Assembly: GCF_001866075.3 (NCBI RefSeq)
Contig: NZ_CP063356.1
Span: forward strand, 3,896,164 to 3,960,163
Source of the DNA: Anaerobacillus isosaccharinicus
GTDB lineage: Bacteria; Bacillota; Bacilli; Bacillales; Anaerobacillaceae
Length of the DNA: 64,000 bases
Reading direction: 5' to 3'
Position 1 is the stretch's first letter. Every line of letters starts with the position of its first letter. The notes under the pieces were generated by a model. That model had not been told where the DNA came from. It ran no database searches and saw nothing but the letters and a program-made list of their open reading frames with translations. Position numbers and translations under genes: made by a program. This document shows positions 1-8,931 of this stretch, in pieces.

Positions 1-1345
1 GGACAATCACGGCACGTCTCATTCGAACATCAGTAGCCTTAGCTAACAAGGAATGGCTTAATAGCATTTCATTCAATGTGGAAGGAGCTTCAATGAAGTA
101 CTTTGATGGTCTTGTATTATGGATTCGCTGATAACGATTTGCAAGGACAAAGTGACCAGCATGACCAAGTTCATGGGCTAATGTAAAAGCAGAACGCATT
201 TTTCCAGACCAAGTCATTAAAATATATGGATGGACTCCGTATGGACTTGAACAAAATGCACCACTTCGTTTACCAATTGTGTCAGCGTAATCAACCCAAC
301 GATCGTTGATAGCTGTTTCCATCGCTTCCATATATTCGGGTCCCATTACTTCTAGAGCTTCCAGTACTGCAGTAGAAGCTTCTTCAAAAGTAACCGTTTG
401 GTTATAATCTGGGTCAATCGGTGCTTTTAAGTCACATAACAACATTTCGTCTAAACCCAGAACTCGCTTTTTTAATTTGGCAAGGCGTCTCATATGTGGT
501 GCTAATTCAGTTTGAATAATATTTAAAATATTGTTATACATTTCAGATGTAACTTGTTGAGGCTGCAATAGCATTTCTTCAACAGAGTTGTAGTTACGTA
601 GACGTGACAATACGACTTGTTTTTTTACTTCTGTTGCATATGTTGCAGCAAATGTATTTTTATATTTATTTAATGTTTTGGTGAATGAAGCGTATGCCTG
701 TCTTCTCTCATTAGTATGGGAAGATTGCTCATAACGAGTTTCATATAAAGCAAATGATACCGGTGCTTCCTCACCGTTTTCATCAATAATTGGCTCAAAT
801 TCCATATCAGATGTTTTACTTCGAGAGTAAATCATGAACGGACTCTCCAAAACTTCACCTAACGAAGCGAGTACTGTTTCCGTTTCTTGTGATAGTTGAT
901 GAGCTTTTGCTTCCATCAATTCTAGTAAGGTTTTGCGGTATGTTTCTAAAGCTTTTTCCATAAGAAGGTATTCAGCTATCCTACCTTCTGGTAATGCTAA
1001 AATTTCAGCATGAATGAAAGAGACGTCAGCATTCATCCTCGCAACAACAGCGGTTAGATTACTTAAATTTGCTTGATAAAGTGAGTTCGTTCCATCTTCT
1101 GAAGAACGTAAGTATACGTATGTACTGACCCGAACCGTCCTTAGTTGAAGTTTTTCATAGGCTGCAAGACAAGCTAATAAAACCTCTGCACCTTCAGCTA
1201 GACGACCTCTATATGTTGTTACTTCATTTATGTCGTTCCCTAATAGAGCTAATTCTTCTTCCCAAGCTTCATTGGAAGTGAAGAGTTCATCTAAATTCCA
1301 CGTTTGTTCACTAGGTACCTCACTACGAGTTAATCGTTTTGACAT
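1..1345 (-). CDS. pepF: Oligoendopeptidase F (M3 metallopeptidase), 3' part cut by window edge
   Basis: This is a cytoplasmic zinc endopeptidase of the M3 family that degrades short peptides. About 448 codons are present and the C-terminus lies beyond position 1; the family is usually near 600 residues. The start is ATG at 1345-1343, preceded by GGAGATG. The translation begins MSKRLTRSEVPSEQTWNLDE, typical of PepF. The zinc-binding motif HELGH, in the context TLAHELGHAGHF, is encoded near 155-180; the third zinc ligand further downstream is not clearly placed. The family assignment is secure; the individual substrate is not known. Confidence 0.93.
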   Translation of the reverse strand, partial: MSKRLTRSEVPSEQTWNLDELFTSNEAWEEELALLGNDINEVTTYRGRLAEGAEVLLACLAAYEKLQLRTVRVSTYVYLRSSEDGTNSLYQANLSNLTAVVARMNADVSFIHAEILALPEGRIAEYLLMEKALETYRKTLLELMEAKAHQLSQETETVLASLGEVLESPFMIYSRSKTSDMEFEPIIDENGEEAPVSFALYETRYEQSSHTNERRQAYASFTKTLNKYKNTFAATYATEVKKQVVLSRLRNYNSVEEMLLQPQQVTSEMYNNILNIIQTELAPHMRRLAKLKKRVLGLDEMLLCDLKAPIDPDYNQTVTFEEASTAVLEALEVMGPEYMEAMETAINDRWVDYADTIGKRSGAFCSSPYGVHPYILMTWSGKMRSAFTLAHELGHAGHFVLANRYQRIHNTRPSKYFIEAPSTLNEMLLSHSLLAKATDVRMRRAVIV

Positions 1346-1485
1346 CTTTTTCTCATCTCCCAGTGTTCATTTTAGTTAGGTATTTCGATAATCGAAATTA
1401 TGATTATTATACCCTTTCTGAAAAGGCAAGGAAAGAAATGTGAATAGAGACTTTAATAGGTGAACAGTAAAGTTAGATCGACAAG

Positions 1486-1518
1486 TAAAAAACGCAGTCA
1501 AATGTCTGCGTTTTTTCA
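1486..1518 (-). terminator. Intrinsic terminator of the methyltransferase gene
   Basis: The arms AAAAACGCAG and CTGCGTTTTT enclose an 8-nt loop just past the stop codon of the leftward gene. The structure is symmetrical enough to work on both strands. Confidence 0.75.
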
Positions 1519-1520
1519 GA

Positions 1521-2090
1521 TTAATTATTGATAGTTTTTCTTGCAAAAATGGTTTGTCTTCCCTCTCGTTCATTTTCTTCATAAAAAAGAACGTGCCAGT
1601 CTTTAAATTCAGAAAGCAATTCTTGTTGCTTCAGTTTGAACTGATCAGATATTCTCTGTTCTTCATTCAGTGGAGATGTATAAAAGGTTTCCATAAAAAA
1701 ATAACCGTTTTCCTTAATAATTGATTTAACAAATGGGAAAGTCAATCGATCAAGATAATAAGTGATTACTACTAGGTCTAATGATTGCTTTTCTATATGT
1801 AGCTTACTTAATTCAGTCAGATCACATAAACGAGGCTGAACCGTAAGCCCCTCCTTTTCGACTTGTTCTGTCACAAAATCAATAGCAACGTCAGAAATAT
1901 CAAATGCCTGGACTTGGTAGTTAAGATCTGCAAGGAAAAAACTATTTGCACCAAGACCACAAGCAAGGTCAAGAGCTAAACCTCCATTAAGGTATGATGA
2001 TAAGCTTTTTAGTCTTTCGTTTGGAGCTTGGTGCACATGGTCATTTAAGCGATCTTTGTATTTATTATTCCATTTAGATTTCGAATCCAA
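1521..2090 (-). CDS. Class I SAM-dependent methyltransferase (TehB-like)
   Basis: A 189-residue cytoplasmic methyltransferase. The SAM-binding motif I is LDLACGLGANSFFLA near residues 40-54, followed by an acidic residue in VQAFDISDVA that would hold the ribose. I chose a TTG start at 2090-2088 because a perfect AAAGGAGGT lies 7 nt upstream; an in-frame ATG 19 codons further up has no such site and would put the ribosome binding site inside the coding region. The substrate cannot be read from sequence. The proteins closest in style are TehB-like enzymes of unknown substrate in Bacillus. The gene is monocistronic and convergent with nothing nearby. Confidence 0.85.
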   Translation of the reverse strand: MDSKSKWNNKYKDRLNDHVHQAPNERLKSLSSYLNGGLALDLACGLGANSFFLADLNYQVQAFDISDVAIDFVTEQVEKEGLTVQPRLCDLTELSKLHIEKQSLDLVVITYYLDRLTFPFVKSIIKENGYFFMETFYTSPLNEEQRISDQFKLKQQELLSEFKDWHVLFYEENEREGRQTIFARKTINN

Positions 2091-2253
2091 TGAGAGACCT
2101 CCTTTTCTATGGTAAGTATTTGATTTCCTATGTTTTAAACAGCGCATTAAAATAAAGGACTTTGTTCCCTCAATAAAACAGTTATAACTGGGTTAATTTC
2201 TTCTTAGTATAGAATATCAAAAAAAATACGATATTCTAAAGGGGTGTGTCGAT

Positions 2254-3717
2254 ATGGTTGAACAATTGGCGCTCAATGATATGATATCCATTATTCAAAA
2301 GGGGTTAGGTAAGTCTGTGATTCCCAAAAAAGTAGTAGTTATTGGGGCCGGATTAGCCGGATTAGTCACGGCATCACTTTTAAAGGATGCAGGACACAAT
2401 GTGATCGTTTTAGAAGCTAATCATAGAGTTGGCGGTCGTGTTTTAACCGTTAGACACCCATTTTCTCGTGGCCTTCATTTTGAAGCTGGCGCCTCTCGAT
2501 TTCCAGAAAACCATTTTCTTTTTTGGGAATATGTAAAAAAATTCAAGTTAGGAACTCGCCCTTTCATTAACAGTACTCCAGATGATTTATTCTTTGTGAA
2601 TGGAATTAAAACACGAAGATGGTTATACAATTTAAATCCTAATATGTTAGGGTTCAACTTAACTGCCAAGGAAAAAGGAAAAACAGCGAATGAGCTGTTT
2701 GATTTTGTCGTTAATTCGCTTTCTCCATTTGTCCGCCGATACACTCCAATTCATTTTAAAGATGTACCGGAAATGTTAGACCAGTATACTCTTGATACGT
2801 TCCTTCAATTTAACCCTTTTGGTCCTTCATTATCCTCTGGTTCGATAGAGAAAATAAAAGTACTCTTAGGTCTTCAAGGGTTTTCTGAATACAGTGTTTA
2901 TAGTATTATCCAAATTTTCCTTCCATGGTTTGAGGAAAAGCCAAGTTTTCATGAAATTGTTGGTGGTAACGACCGACTTCCGTTTCAATTTTATGAGCAA
3001 TTAAAAAACGAGGTTCATTTAAATCGAAAGGTTACTCGTATTGAAGTTCGAAATGATGAAGTCTTTCTTACCTCTACCGATAAACTTAGCTTGAAAGAAT
3101 CAATAACAAAAGCTGACTTTGCGGTGATAGCTATTCCGTTTTCTGCTTTGAATTTAATCCGTGTTGAACCTAGCTGGGCTTTTTCACAACAGAAACGGCA
3201 AGCGATACGTAATTTGCGATATATTCCTGCCACAAGAATAGGAATGGAGTTCAAGAGCAGATTTTGGGAAAAGCATGGAATATTTGGTGGGCAAACCGTT
3301 ACTGATCTTCCGAATAGATTTATTTATTACCCAAGTAGCGGTATCGGTAGCATTGGACCTGCAATTCTTACTGCAAGCTACACACTAGGTGCAGATACAC
3401 TTGCATGGGATAGTCTTACAGATTATGAGCGTTCAAACTATCTGCTACGAGACTTAGCCTATATATTTGGAAAAGTAGTTTATCAAGAATTTGTCTCGTC
3501 TGTTTCAATTAGCTGGAGACAGAATGCGGATATTGCTGGAGGTGCTGTGCCTATCTTAAAGGCAGGAGATCTTGCACAAACAGCACCGTTTATCTCGAAT
3601 CCAGAACATCGAATTCATTTTGCTGGTGATCATGCTTCCACATACCCAGGTTGGATTGAAGGAGCGATTGAGTCGGGAATACGTGCTGCATTTGAAATTC
3701 ACCATTTGGAGCAATAG
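2254..3717 (+). CDS. Flavin monoamine oxidase family protein
   Basis: An FAD-dependent amine oxidase of 487 residues. The dinucleotide-binding motif VVVIGAGLAGLVTASLL (about residues 27-43) is followed by the acidic ribose ligand in VIVLEANHRVGGRV, both diagnostic of the family. The C-terminal FAD motif HFAGDHASTYPGWIEGAIESG (about 455-475, given here only as key residues G, D, GWIEGA) is also present. Members include L-amino-acid oxidases and monoamine oxidases; B. subtilis YobN is of this type. There is no signal peptide, so it acts in the cytoplasm. Substrate is unknown. The start ATG follows AAAGGGGTG at good spacing. Confidence 0.88.
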   Translation: MVEQLALNDMISIIQKGLGKSVIPKKVVVIGAGLAGLVTASLLKDAGHNVIVLEANHRVGGRVLTVRHPFSRGLHFEAGASRFPENHFLFWEYVKKFKLGTRPFINSTPDDLFFVNGIKTRRWLYNLNPNMLGFNLTAKEKGKTANELFDFVVNSLSPFVRRYTPIHFKDVPEMLDQYTLDTFLQFNPFGPSLSSGSIEKIKVLLGLQGFSEYSVYSIIQIFLPWFEEKPSFHEIVGGNDRLPFQFYEQLKNEVHLNRKVTRIEVRNDEVFLTSTDKLSLKESITKADFAVIAIPFSALNLIRVEPSWAFSQQKRQAIRNLRYIPATRIGMEFKSRFWEKHGIFGGQTVTDLPNRFIYYPSSGIGSIGPAILTASYTLGADTLAWDSLTDYERSNYLLRDLAYIFGKVVYQEFVSSVSISWRQNADIAGGAVPILKAGDLAQTAPFISNPEHRIHFAGDHASTYPGWIEGAIESGIRAAFEIHHLEQ

Positions 3718-3734
3718 ATTGGGTTGTGGATTTC

Positions 3735-3926
3735 CTACCGTCTATTCATCGCTTTTTGCTTTAGCATAATTTGATACGATTTATCGATAATATCTGATAA
3801 AACATCGCCTTTATAAATCCGGCCAACTTTTGTGTTTTCTTGGTAGTACTCAACGATCGCATCTAATTGGAGGATCGTTTCCTTACTTACACGAACGTTT
3901 AGTTGTAACCTGCTTTCATCACTCAT
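3735..3926 (-). CDS. Small ribbon-helix-helix-like protein
   Basis: A 63-residue basic protein. The stretch LQLNVRVSKETILQLDAIVEYY (residues L7-Y28; key pattern beta strand then helix) resembles the N-terminal strand and first helix of CopG/Arc-type ribbon-helix-helix regulators. The start ATG at 3926 follows AGGAGATG. No antitoxin partner is adjacent. The regulator reading is an inference from pattern only; target and partner are unknown. Confidence 0.55.
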   Translation of the reverse strand: MSDESRLQLNVRVSKETILQLDAIVEYYQENTKVGRIYKGDVLSDIIDKSYQIMLKQKAMNRR

Positions 3927-4311
3927 AAGCTTTCATCTCCTAAATTGTTATTTATACCCATGATATATCAACTGCTAGCAATTTACTATCTAATTGTTAG
4001 CGGTTGTTTAATTTCTATAATAATCCCTACCAGAAAATGACTAGAACCTTAATGTCCAATTTAACTTAGATTAGAGTGCGTTTATTTCATTTTGAAAAAA
4101 ATCATAGATAGGCTTAAATGAATTTTTACCTAGTATTAAATAGGTATAGGTATCATTTTATGAGAAAATATGTCGACGTAGCTTAAAGAAACGTTTATGA
4201 TGTTTAGTAGAATTGTTTCAAAAGGAGAATAAATTGTGACGCCAATGTTGTTTATACGACTACATTTAAATTAGAGAATTTAATTATCTTGGTAGGTACA
4301 ATAGGAGCAAA
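3927..4311. other. Intergenic region with decayed coding remnants
   Basis: AT-rich sequence without a supported gene. The right half (about 4230-4311) lies where the N-terminal half of the adjacent metallophosphoesterase should be, but all frames there carry stops, so the 5' part of that gene is deleted or decayed. A strong AAAGGAG at about 4220 followed by GTG leads only into a short broken frame. Confidence 0.4.
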
Positions 4312-4810
4312 ATGATGAGCGAGATGTATGCGCCATTAGGGATTTTCGGAGTTTTGGGAAATCATGAGTATTACGGGAGGGCTATTCCCCTATTCGTTGA
4401 TGAAATAAAAAAATAATATGAAAATTTTGTTAGATGAGGTCATCCTAATTGAAGATAGTTTTTATATCGTTGGAAGAAAAGATAAAACAGATCGAAACCG
4501 GCTATCGATTGAAAAGCTTGTAGAAAATATTGATCATTCTTTACCCATCGTCTTAATGGATCACCAACCTTATGAATTAGGACAAGCAATGAGGAACAAT
4601 ATTGATATAAGTCTTGCCGGACACACGCATCGTGGACAAATGGTACCAAATCACTTCATAACAAAAAAGATCTATGAACTAGATTGGGGCTATAAAAAGA
4701 AACAGCAGCTTCATGCTTTTGTTTCGTCTGGCTTTGGTTTTTGGGGCCCAGCAATTCGAATAGGAAGTCGTTCAGAGATCATCCAAATTGATGTAGTTTT
4801 TGAAAAATAA
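4312..4810 (+). pseudogene. Metallophosphoesterase remnant, 5'-truncated and frameshifted
   Basis: Two frames together read as the C-terminal two thirds of a calcineurin-like metallophosphoesterase. The first frame (4312-4416) gives the metal-binding block GVLGNHEYYG; it ends at TAA. The second frame (from 4418) continues with MDHQPYELG and the His-rich block LAGHTHRGQM. Removing one A from the run of seven A at 4407-4413 joins them seamlessly (DEIKNNMKILLDEV). The N-terminal DxH block is absent. The family includes YkoQ/YpbG-like membrane-linked enzymes. Loss of the first metal ligands plus the frameshift argue for an inactive gene. Confidence 0.75.
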
Positions 4811-4840
4811 TTTTTTAATCCCTATTATGGCTGGTGAACT

Positions 4841-5353
4841 ATGTTTAAAAGACAACTACGAAAGCTTAAATATCTTTGTATAAGGCTACTTAGAATAAAA
4901 GATAACGCACATAGTATTGCCCGAGGCTTTACTATAGGTTTCTTAATGAATTTTATTCCATCTTTTGGTTTAGGTCCTTTTCTCTCAACTTTAGGGCCAA
5001 AGTTAGTTAGAGGAAATGTAGTTGCTGGATTCATTGGGGGTATCTTCTTTATTTGGGCATTTCCGTTTTTTTTCTACTTAAACATTATTGTTGGTGAAGC
5101 GTTATTGCCAATAAAAATCGAAACAAAAATCGAAATCATTATCGTTGAATTTGAAGAAGGTTTGGAAGAACCAGAACAAGTAATTACAGCCAGCTTAAAA
5201 ATTGGTAAGGCTTTTTTAGTAGGAATGATTGTTAATATGATTTTGTTCGGTGCAGTCCTCTATTTTTTTATCTATTATGTCATAAAAAAATATCGAAAAG
5301 ATATCCTCAAGCATTTTCACAAAGGTTGGACGTTAACTAAAAATAAAGAATGA
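4841..5353 (+). CDS. DUF2062 family membrane protein
   Basis: A 170-residue membrane protein. The conserved region SIARGFTIGFLMNFIPSFG and GPFLSTLGPKLVRGN (about residues 26-63) matches the DUF2062 pattern, with three predicted membrane segments around residues 30-50, 60-90 and 125-150. The C-terminus is basic and probably cytoplasmic. There is no clear Shine-Dalgarno sequence before the ATG. It follows the broken metallophosphoesterase, and could once have been translated after it. Function is not known for the family. Confidence 0.75.
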   Translation: MFKRQLRKLKYLCIRLLRIKDNAHSIARGFTIGFLMNFIPSFGLGPFLSTLGPKLVRGNVVAGFIGGIFFIWAFPFFFYLNIIVGEALLPIKIETKIEIIIVEFEEGLEEPEQVITASLKIGKAFLVGMIVNMILFGAVLYFFIYYVIKKYRKDILKHFHKGWTLTKNKE

Positions 5354-5377
5354 TAGGCGTTACTTCCTAAACGTTAA

Positions 5378-5414
5378 AATGAGACTTCAATGGTTAAAAC
5401 CGTTGAGTCTCATT
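5378..5414. terminator. Bidirectional terminator between convergent genes
   Basis: Long arms AATGAGACTtCAAtGGTT and AACCgTTGaGTCTCATT with a 2-3 nt loop sit between the DUF2062 gene and the convergent 3D-domain gene. Confidence 0.75.
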
Positions 5415-5416
5415 AT

Positions 5417-5920
5417 TTAATCACTTTGATCAATGATGACAATATCTAGCACCCTTCTGCCAAACTGGCGAGCATCGTCCACATTTTCCATATAAATATC
5501 TAATGTCTTCCCTTTAATTGCACCACCACGATCTTCACAAATAAAGGTCTCGTTAAAAAATGGAATGTAGATTATTGTTCCAAATGAAAGTTCAGGAGGA
5601 CAAGCAATCGTGTAGTTTTCCTGAACGAACTTTCCGGAAGCAGTGATCCTGTAAGCGGGGTGACCAGGTGATTTTCCTGTGCTTTCTGGCCCTGCTGTGT
5701 AGGCAGTTACTTCATATTTGTCATATATTTTTTTTTCCTCACTTTTCTGCTCGTGTTCAGATAAAATAATCGTTGGAGATGGATTTATTTGGACAGCATC
5801 TTGTCTTTTTTCAAAAAATGCGGCTGCTTTTATAATAATCGGATTTACTTCCTCAAAATGAAAGAGAAGCACACTAATAAAGAAAATTGTTGATAGTATT
5901 GCAGCAATTAATAGCCTCAT
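5417..5920 (-). CDS. 3D domain-containing cell-wall protein (YuiC-like)
   Basis: A 167-residue protein with an N-terminal membrane anchor (about residues 3-20) and a C-terminal 3D domain outside the cell. The three conserved aspartates are seen in CEDRGGAIKGKTLDIYM and VDDARQFG near residues 120-155. Such domains resemble the lytic transglycosylase fold of MltA and YuiC/YocH, which cleave peptidoglycan, often linked with spore germination or stationary phase. I chose the second ATG (5920) because GGAGT sits 7 nt before it. Confidence 0.82.
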   Translation of the reverse strand: MRLLIAAILSTIFFISVLLFHFEEVNPIIIKAAAFFEKRQDAVQINPSPTIILSEHEQKSEEKKIYDKYEVTAYTAGPESTGKSPGHPAYRITASGKFVQENYTIACPPELSFGTIIYIPFFNETFICEDRGGAIKGKTLDIYMENVDDARQFGRRVLDIVIIDQSD

Positions 5921-6027
5921 CGTCATACTCCTTCATTTTGGTTCCTTATCAGTCTTGACCTCTTTATAATAGCATTTCGGGAAGGAAAGAAGGAATAGTT
6001 TGGCAAAGATAACTTTTAAAAACAAAA

Positions 6028-6067
6028 AGGCTGTACCAATAGGCATCTAATACCTTATGGGACAACC
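6028..6067 (-). terminator. Imperfect terminator after the MgtC-family gene
   Basis: On the minus strand the arms AGGTTGTCCCATAAGG and CCTATTGGTACAGCCT pair with four mismatches and are followed by TTTTTGTTTTT. Confidence 0.6.
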
Positions 6068-6073
6068 TCTTCA

Positions 6074-6793
6074 TTATGATAAATTTTCAACCTCAACTTT
6101 TTCAATACCTTCTAAGGTTTTTAACTGATAGAAAACATCTGTTGTGAACATTTCTTTATGAGTCATAACAATAAAGGTTAGTAAATATTGTGTAGCTTCT
6201 TCCTTTACTTTTACACTACTAATTTTATAGTCAAATGCTTTGATGTGTTTAATCAGGTCCGTTAGTTGTATTTCTTTACTCGTATACATCCTTACTTTGA
6301 TTTCCTTTTCTTTTAACCCTTTAGGACCAATTTTGTTGATTAAATAAGGAAGAATTTGAACAGCGAGAATGAGTAAACCGAGTGTGACTAGTGCTTCTTT
6401 ATAAAAACTTGCACCTACAGCAATCCCAATAGCACCACACACCCAGAGCATAACTGCTGTTGTAATTCCTGAGATGACATCATTTTTTCGAACAAGAATG
6501 ACACCCCCGCCAATAAAGCCGATCCCACTAATAACTTGGGCAGCAAGACGTAGTGGATCCATTGGTTTTGTGTAGGCCTCGCTATAAAGTTCTGCTGAAT
6601 AGATAGAGACAATTGTTAACAAGCAACTTCCAACTGTTAAAATCATCGCAGTCTTTAGACCTGCAGGTTTGTGTTTTAAAGATCTTTCTAGTCCAATGAT
6701 GCTTCCAATAATCGCAGCAAAAACAAGCTTTAATACATTTTCGTCGTAAAAAAAATGTATGAATTCAGTTACAAAGGGAATTGAAAATAACAA
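6074..6793 (-). CDS. MgtC/SapB family membrane protein
   Basis: A 239-residue protein with about five N-terminal membrane helices (residues 15-150) and a cytoplasmic ACT-like C-terminal domain. Diagnostic blocks are IIGSIIGLERSLKHKPAG and GIGFIGGGVI. MgtC proteins help survival in low magnesium or acid stress; the B. subtilis member is YhiD. The start appears to be TTG at 6793, following AGGAG. It stands alone with its own terminator. Confidence 0.88.
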   Translation of the reverse strand: MLFSIPFVTEFIHFFYDENVLKLVFAAIIGSIIGLERSLKHKPAGLKTAMILTVGSCLLTIVSIYSAELYSEAYTKPMDPLRLAAQVISGIGFIGGGVILVRKNDVISGITTAVMLWVCGAIGIAVGASFYKEALVTLGLLILAVQILPYLINKIGPKGLKEKEIKVRMYTSKEIQLTDLIKHIKAFDYKISSVKVKEEATQYLLTFIVMTHKEMFTTDVFYQLKTLEGIEKVEVENLS

Positions 6794-6889
6794 TGGATAA
6801 ACACTCCTAGTATATAAATGTCATAACAATAGAGTTCAAAGGAATATCTAACGTCCATAGTATTGCACCTATAATCATAATTATTAAGT

Positions 6890-7990
6890 TTACAATAAGG
6901 CGTCAGCAGCAACAATCTCTATTTTTAAATGGTCTTTACTTGCCAAATTAATTTCATATGGTTGTACTTCTTGGTTATCTTCATCCCTGATGACCCTAAT
7001 TTCAGGTCTTCCGAATGCATCGAAATTATAGTTTGATACGATTCCGATTCGGCCATCGCTTAGCTTTACGGTTAGTCCTTGCGGGTAGATGGCGATGCAA
7101 TTTCTAAAAAGTTCAATTTGTCTTGAATCAAAATGTGTGCCGCTCCCAGTATAAAGTAATTCAAGTCCTTGATGGGGTAACATTGATGGGCGGTATACTC
7201 GATGACTTGTAACCGCATCGAATACATCGACAACACTAATGATTTTTGCATATTTGTGGATTTCTTCCCCTTTTAAGCCACGGGGATATCCAGAACCATC
7301 CATTCTTTCGTGGTGCTGAAAGGCACAATGAGCGACGGTTAGCGGTATTTCATGGATTTTTCTTAATACTTCAAAACCTAGTTCAGTGTGAGATTTTACA
7401 TGGTTGAATTCCTCTATAGTAAGTTTTCCTGGTTTATTTAATACCTCTTTTGAAATGTAGACTTTACCTAAATCATGCAGCATCGCACCTAAACCAATTT
7501 CTTCTATATTCTTTAGCGGTAGGCCGTTAGCAATGGCTAGCTGACAAGCGTATATCGTCACGTTTAGACTATGGCTATATAAATAATTTTCATGAATCTT
7601 TGTTGTTGCAAGAAGGTTTAAAGCAGTTTGGGTCTCTGTTAAACAGTTTAAAATATCTCTAAATATCTTTTGAAAGCTACGGATCGCCCTCTCTGATTTC
7701 ATCATGCCACGAATTTTTGCTGTTTTTAAGTCAGCAATTGTATCTAGTCCTTCTGTTATAAGGTTAACGGCTTCAATGCGAAGTTCTTCAGGAATAGACT
7801 CAATAATTTCAATTCCCTCAGATTCTTCATCCTCTATATAAATCGTAAAAATATTGTATTTTTTTAAACCAGTAAGTAAATTACTCGATAGCTCAGTTCC
7901 TTCTGACAACAATACTTTGCCATTTGCATTATAAATCGTTTTCCCCAGTTTAATTCCAGGCTGACAGCGATCAAGTGTAATTAAACGCAT
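6890..7990 (-). CDS. HD-GYP domain cyclic-di-GMP phosphodiesterase
   Basis: A 366-residue cytoplasmic protein with a C-terminal HD-GYP domain, which hydrolyses c-di-GMP. Signature elements are LHDLGKVYISKEVLNKPG (metal-binding HD), the second metal His in VKSHTELG, and HHERMDGSGYPRGLKG, which holds the GYP triplet. The N-terminal part (residues 1-110) matches the DUF3391-like leader common in Bacillaceae HD-GYP proteins. The start ATG at 7990 follows AGAGGAAG; the open frame extends 69 codons further but lacks a site there. It is divergent from the small gene at 8185. Confidence 0.88.
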   Translation of the reverse strand: MRLITLDRCQPGIKLGKTIYNANGKVLLSEGTELSSNLLTGLKKYNIFTIYIEDEESEGIEIIESIPEELRIEAVNLITEGLDTIADLKTAKIRGMMKSERAIRSFQKIFRDILNCLTETQTALNLLATTKIHENYLYSHSLNVTIYACQLAIANGLPLKNIEEIGLGAMLHDLGKVYISKEVLNKPGKLTIEEFNHVKSHTELGFEVLRKIHEIPLTVAHCAFQHHERMDGSGYPRGLKGEEIHKYAKIISVVDVFDAVTSHRVYRPSMLPHQGLELLYTGSGTHFDSRQIELFRNCIAIYPQGLTVKLSDGRIGIVSNYNFDAFGRPEIRVIRDEDNQEVQPYEINLASKDHLKIEIVAADALL

Positions 7991-8184
7991 GTTCTTCTTC
8001 CTCTCTTTGCGTTTTAAAAGTGATGTTACGTCACTATTCGACATTTTTATTAAAATTTCCTTCTTAAATGGTAACCGATTTAGCTCCCAGTATCCTAGTA
8101 AAATGTGATAAAATTTTGTTTTTTTCTCAAATAAAGTCAAATCTTGTTGTGATATATGTATAATTATTGTCGGAGGTGATCTAA

Positions 8185-8361
8185 ATGAAGGTCTCATATG
8201 AAATTAAAAACGCATTTGATATTAAAGAAATAAAAGAATTATTAAAACCTTTTGGTGGTAGATGTGCCAAAGTTGATGGATCGCAATTGATCTATCAAAT
8301 TAAAGATGAAAATGAGAGTCAAGCTTTAGAAGTTCTAAAAGAAAAAGGCTTTATTAAGTAA
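8185..8361 (+). CDS. Small hypothetical protein (58 aa)
   Basis: A charged 58-residue protein starting MKVSYEIKNAFDIKEIKELL. Helix-loop-strand alternation (residues 10-20 helix, 27-41 strand, 43-54 helix) suggests a small compact alpha/beta domain. The start follows a perfect GGAGGTGAT at 5-6 nt spacing, and a strong terminator follows the stop, so expression is very likely. I do not recognise the family. It is divergent to the HD-GYP gene. Confidence 0.75.
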   Translation: MKVSYEIKNAFDIKEIKELLKPFGGRCAKVDGSQLIYQIKDENESQALEVLKEKGFIK

Positions 8362-8376
8362 AAAGATACTTACATA

Positions 8377-8414
8377 AAATTAAGGCGTTACCTATTAGGT
8401 TAGCGTCTTAATTT
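8377..8414 (+). terminator. Intrinsic terminator of the 58-aa gene
   Basis: Arms AAATTAAGGCGTTACC and GGTTAGCGTCTTAATTT around a 5-nt loop, followed by ATTTTT. Confidence 0.75.
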
Positions 8415-8528
8415 ATTTTTCGTGCTATTTTTCTTTGACTATTTTTTAATTTTGACATACATTAATTTAAAGTTGAATAAAATTAATTTGAAAAGTAATT
8501 CAATTTTTAAGGATTTTTAGTGATTTTC

Positions 8529-8557
8529 TTGCAATTATAGCTGTAATTTGATATGTT
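8529..8557 (+). promoter_or_regulatory. Possible sigma-A promoter of the L-box/dapA unit
   Basis: TTGCAA and TATGTT are separated by 17 nt and lie about 40 nt before the first conserved base of the riboswitch. The -10 box is weak, so this is tentative. Confidence 0.4.
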
Positions 8558-8594
8558 TGATCAAAGTTCATATTTCTTAACTTCAATTATATTT

Positions 8595-8775
8595 GAAGTG
8601 ATAGAGGTGCAAAAACCATTAGTACAAATTTTGAGGAGAGTGAGCTCCGTTGATAGTTTGGAAAGGGGAATTTGCCGAAGTAACTTGTTACTCATAAAAC
8701 TTGTTACTGGGCCTGTATTGAATAAATGCAGGACTGTCGTATAGTTATAAGACTATATGGAGGGCTATCTTACGC
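8595..8775 (+). promoter_or_regulatory. Lysine riboswitch (L box)
   Basis: The order of conserved L-box blocks is present: AGAGGTGC (8603-8610), GAGGAGAG, TTTGGAAAGGGGAATTTGCC (8657-8676), CTGGGCCT (8707-8714), AGGACTGTC (8730-8738) and GGAGGGCTATC (8759-8769). Lysine binding in this class normally stabilises the aptamer and lets the downstream terminator form. A terminator hairpin follows at 8801 and dapA begins at 8932, so the switch should turn dapA off when lysine is abundant. Confidence 0.93.
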
Positions 8776-8800
8776 TGGAATAACTGAGAACGAATTCCTA

Positions 8801-8836
8801 GCAACAACGATTCCTTCGTTGTTGCTTTTTGTTTTT
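8801..8836 (+). terminator. Riboswitch expression-platform terminator
   Basis: Perfect 10-bp arms GCAACAACGA and TCGTTGTTGC with a 5-nt loop and the T-run TTTTTGTTTTT, placed between the L box and dapA. Confidence 0.88.
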
Positions 8837-8931
8837 AACTCGGTTGGATCTTGTGATTTAGCTCTATTCACGAACTTACGTCGTCTTATTTTTGAATGGC
8901 GAACAAAACTTACTGAATAGAGGTGTGTTCC

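Noticed and set aside
1376-1582. 68-codon minus-strand frame upstream of pepF
   Set aside because: It spans the terminator of the methyltransferase gene and overlaps its end in another frame.
8553-8920. Two open frames of 63 and 64 codons before dapA
   Set aside because: They lie across the lysine riboswitch and its terminator, lack ribosome binding sites and have no protein-like composition.
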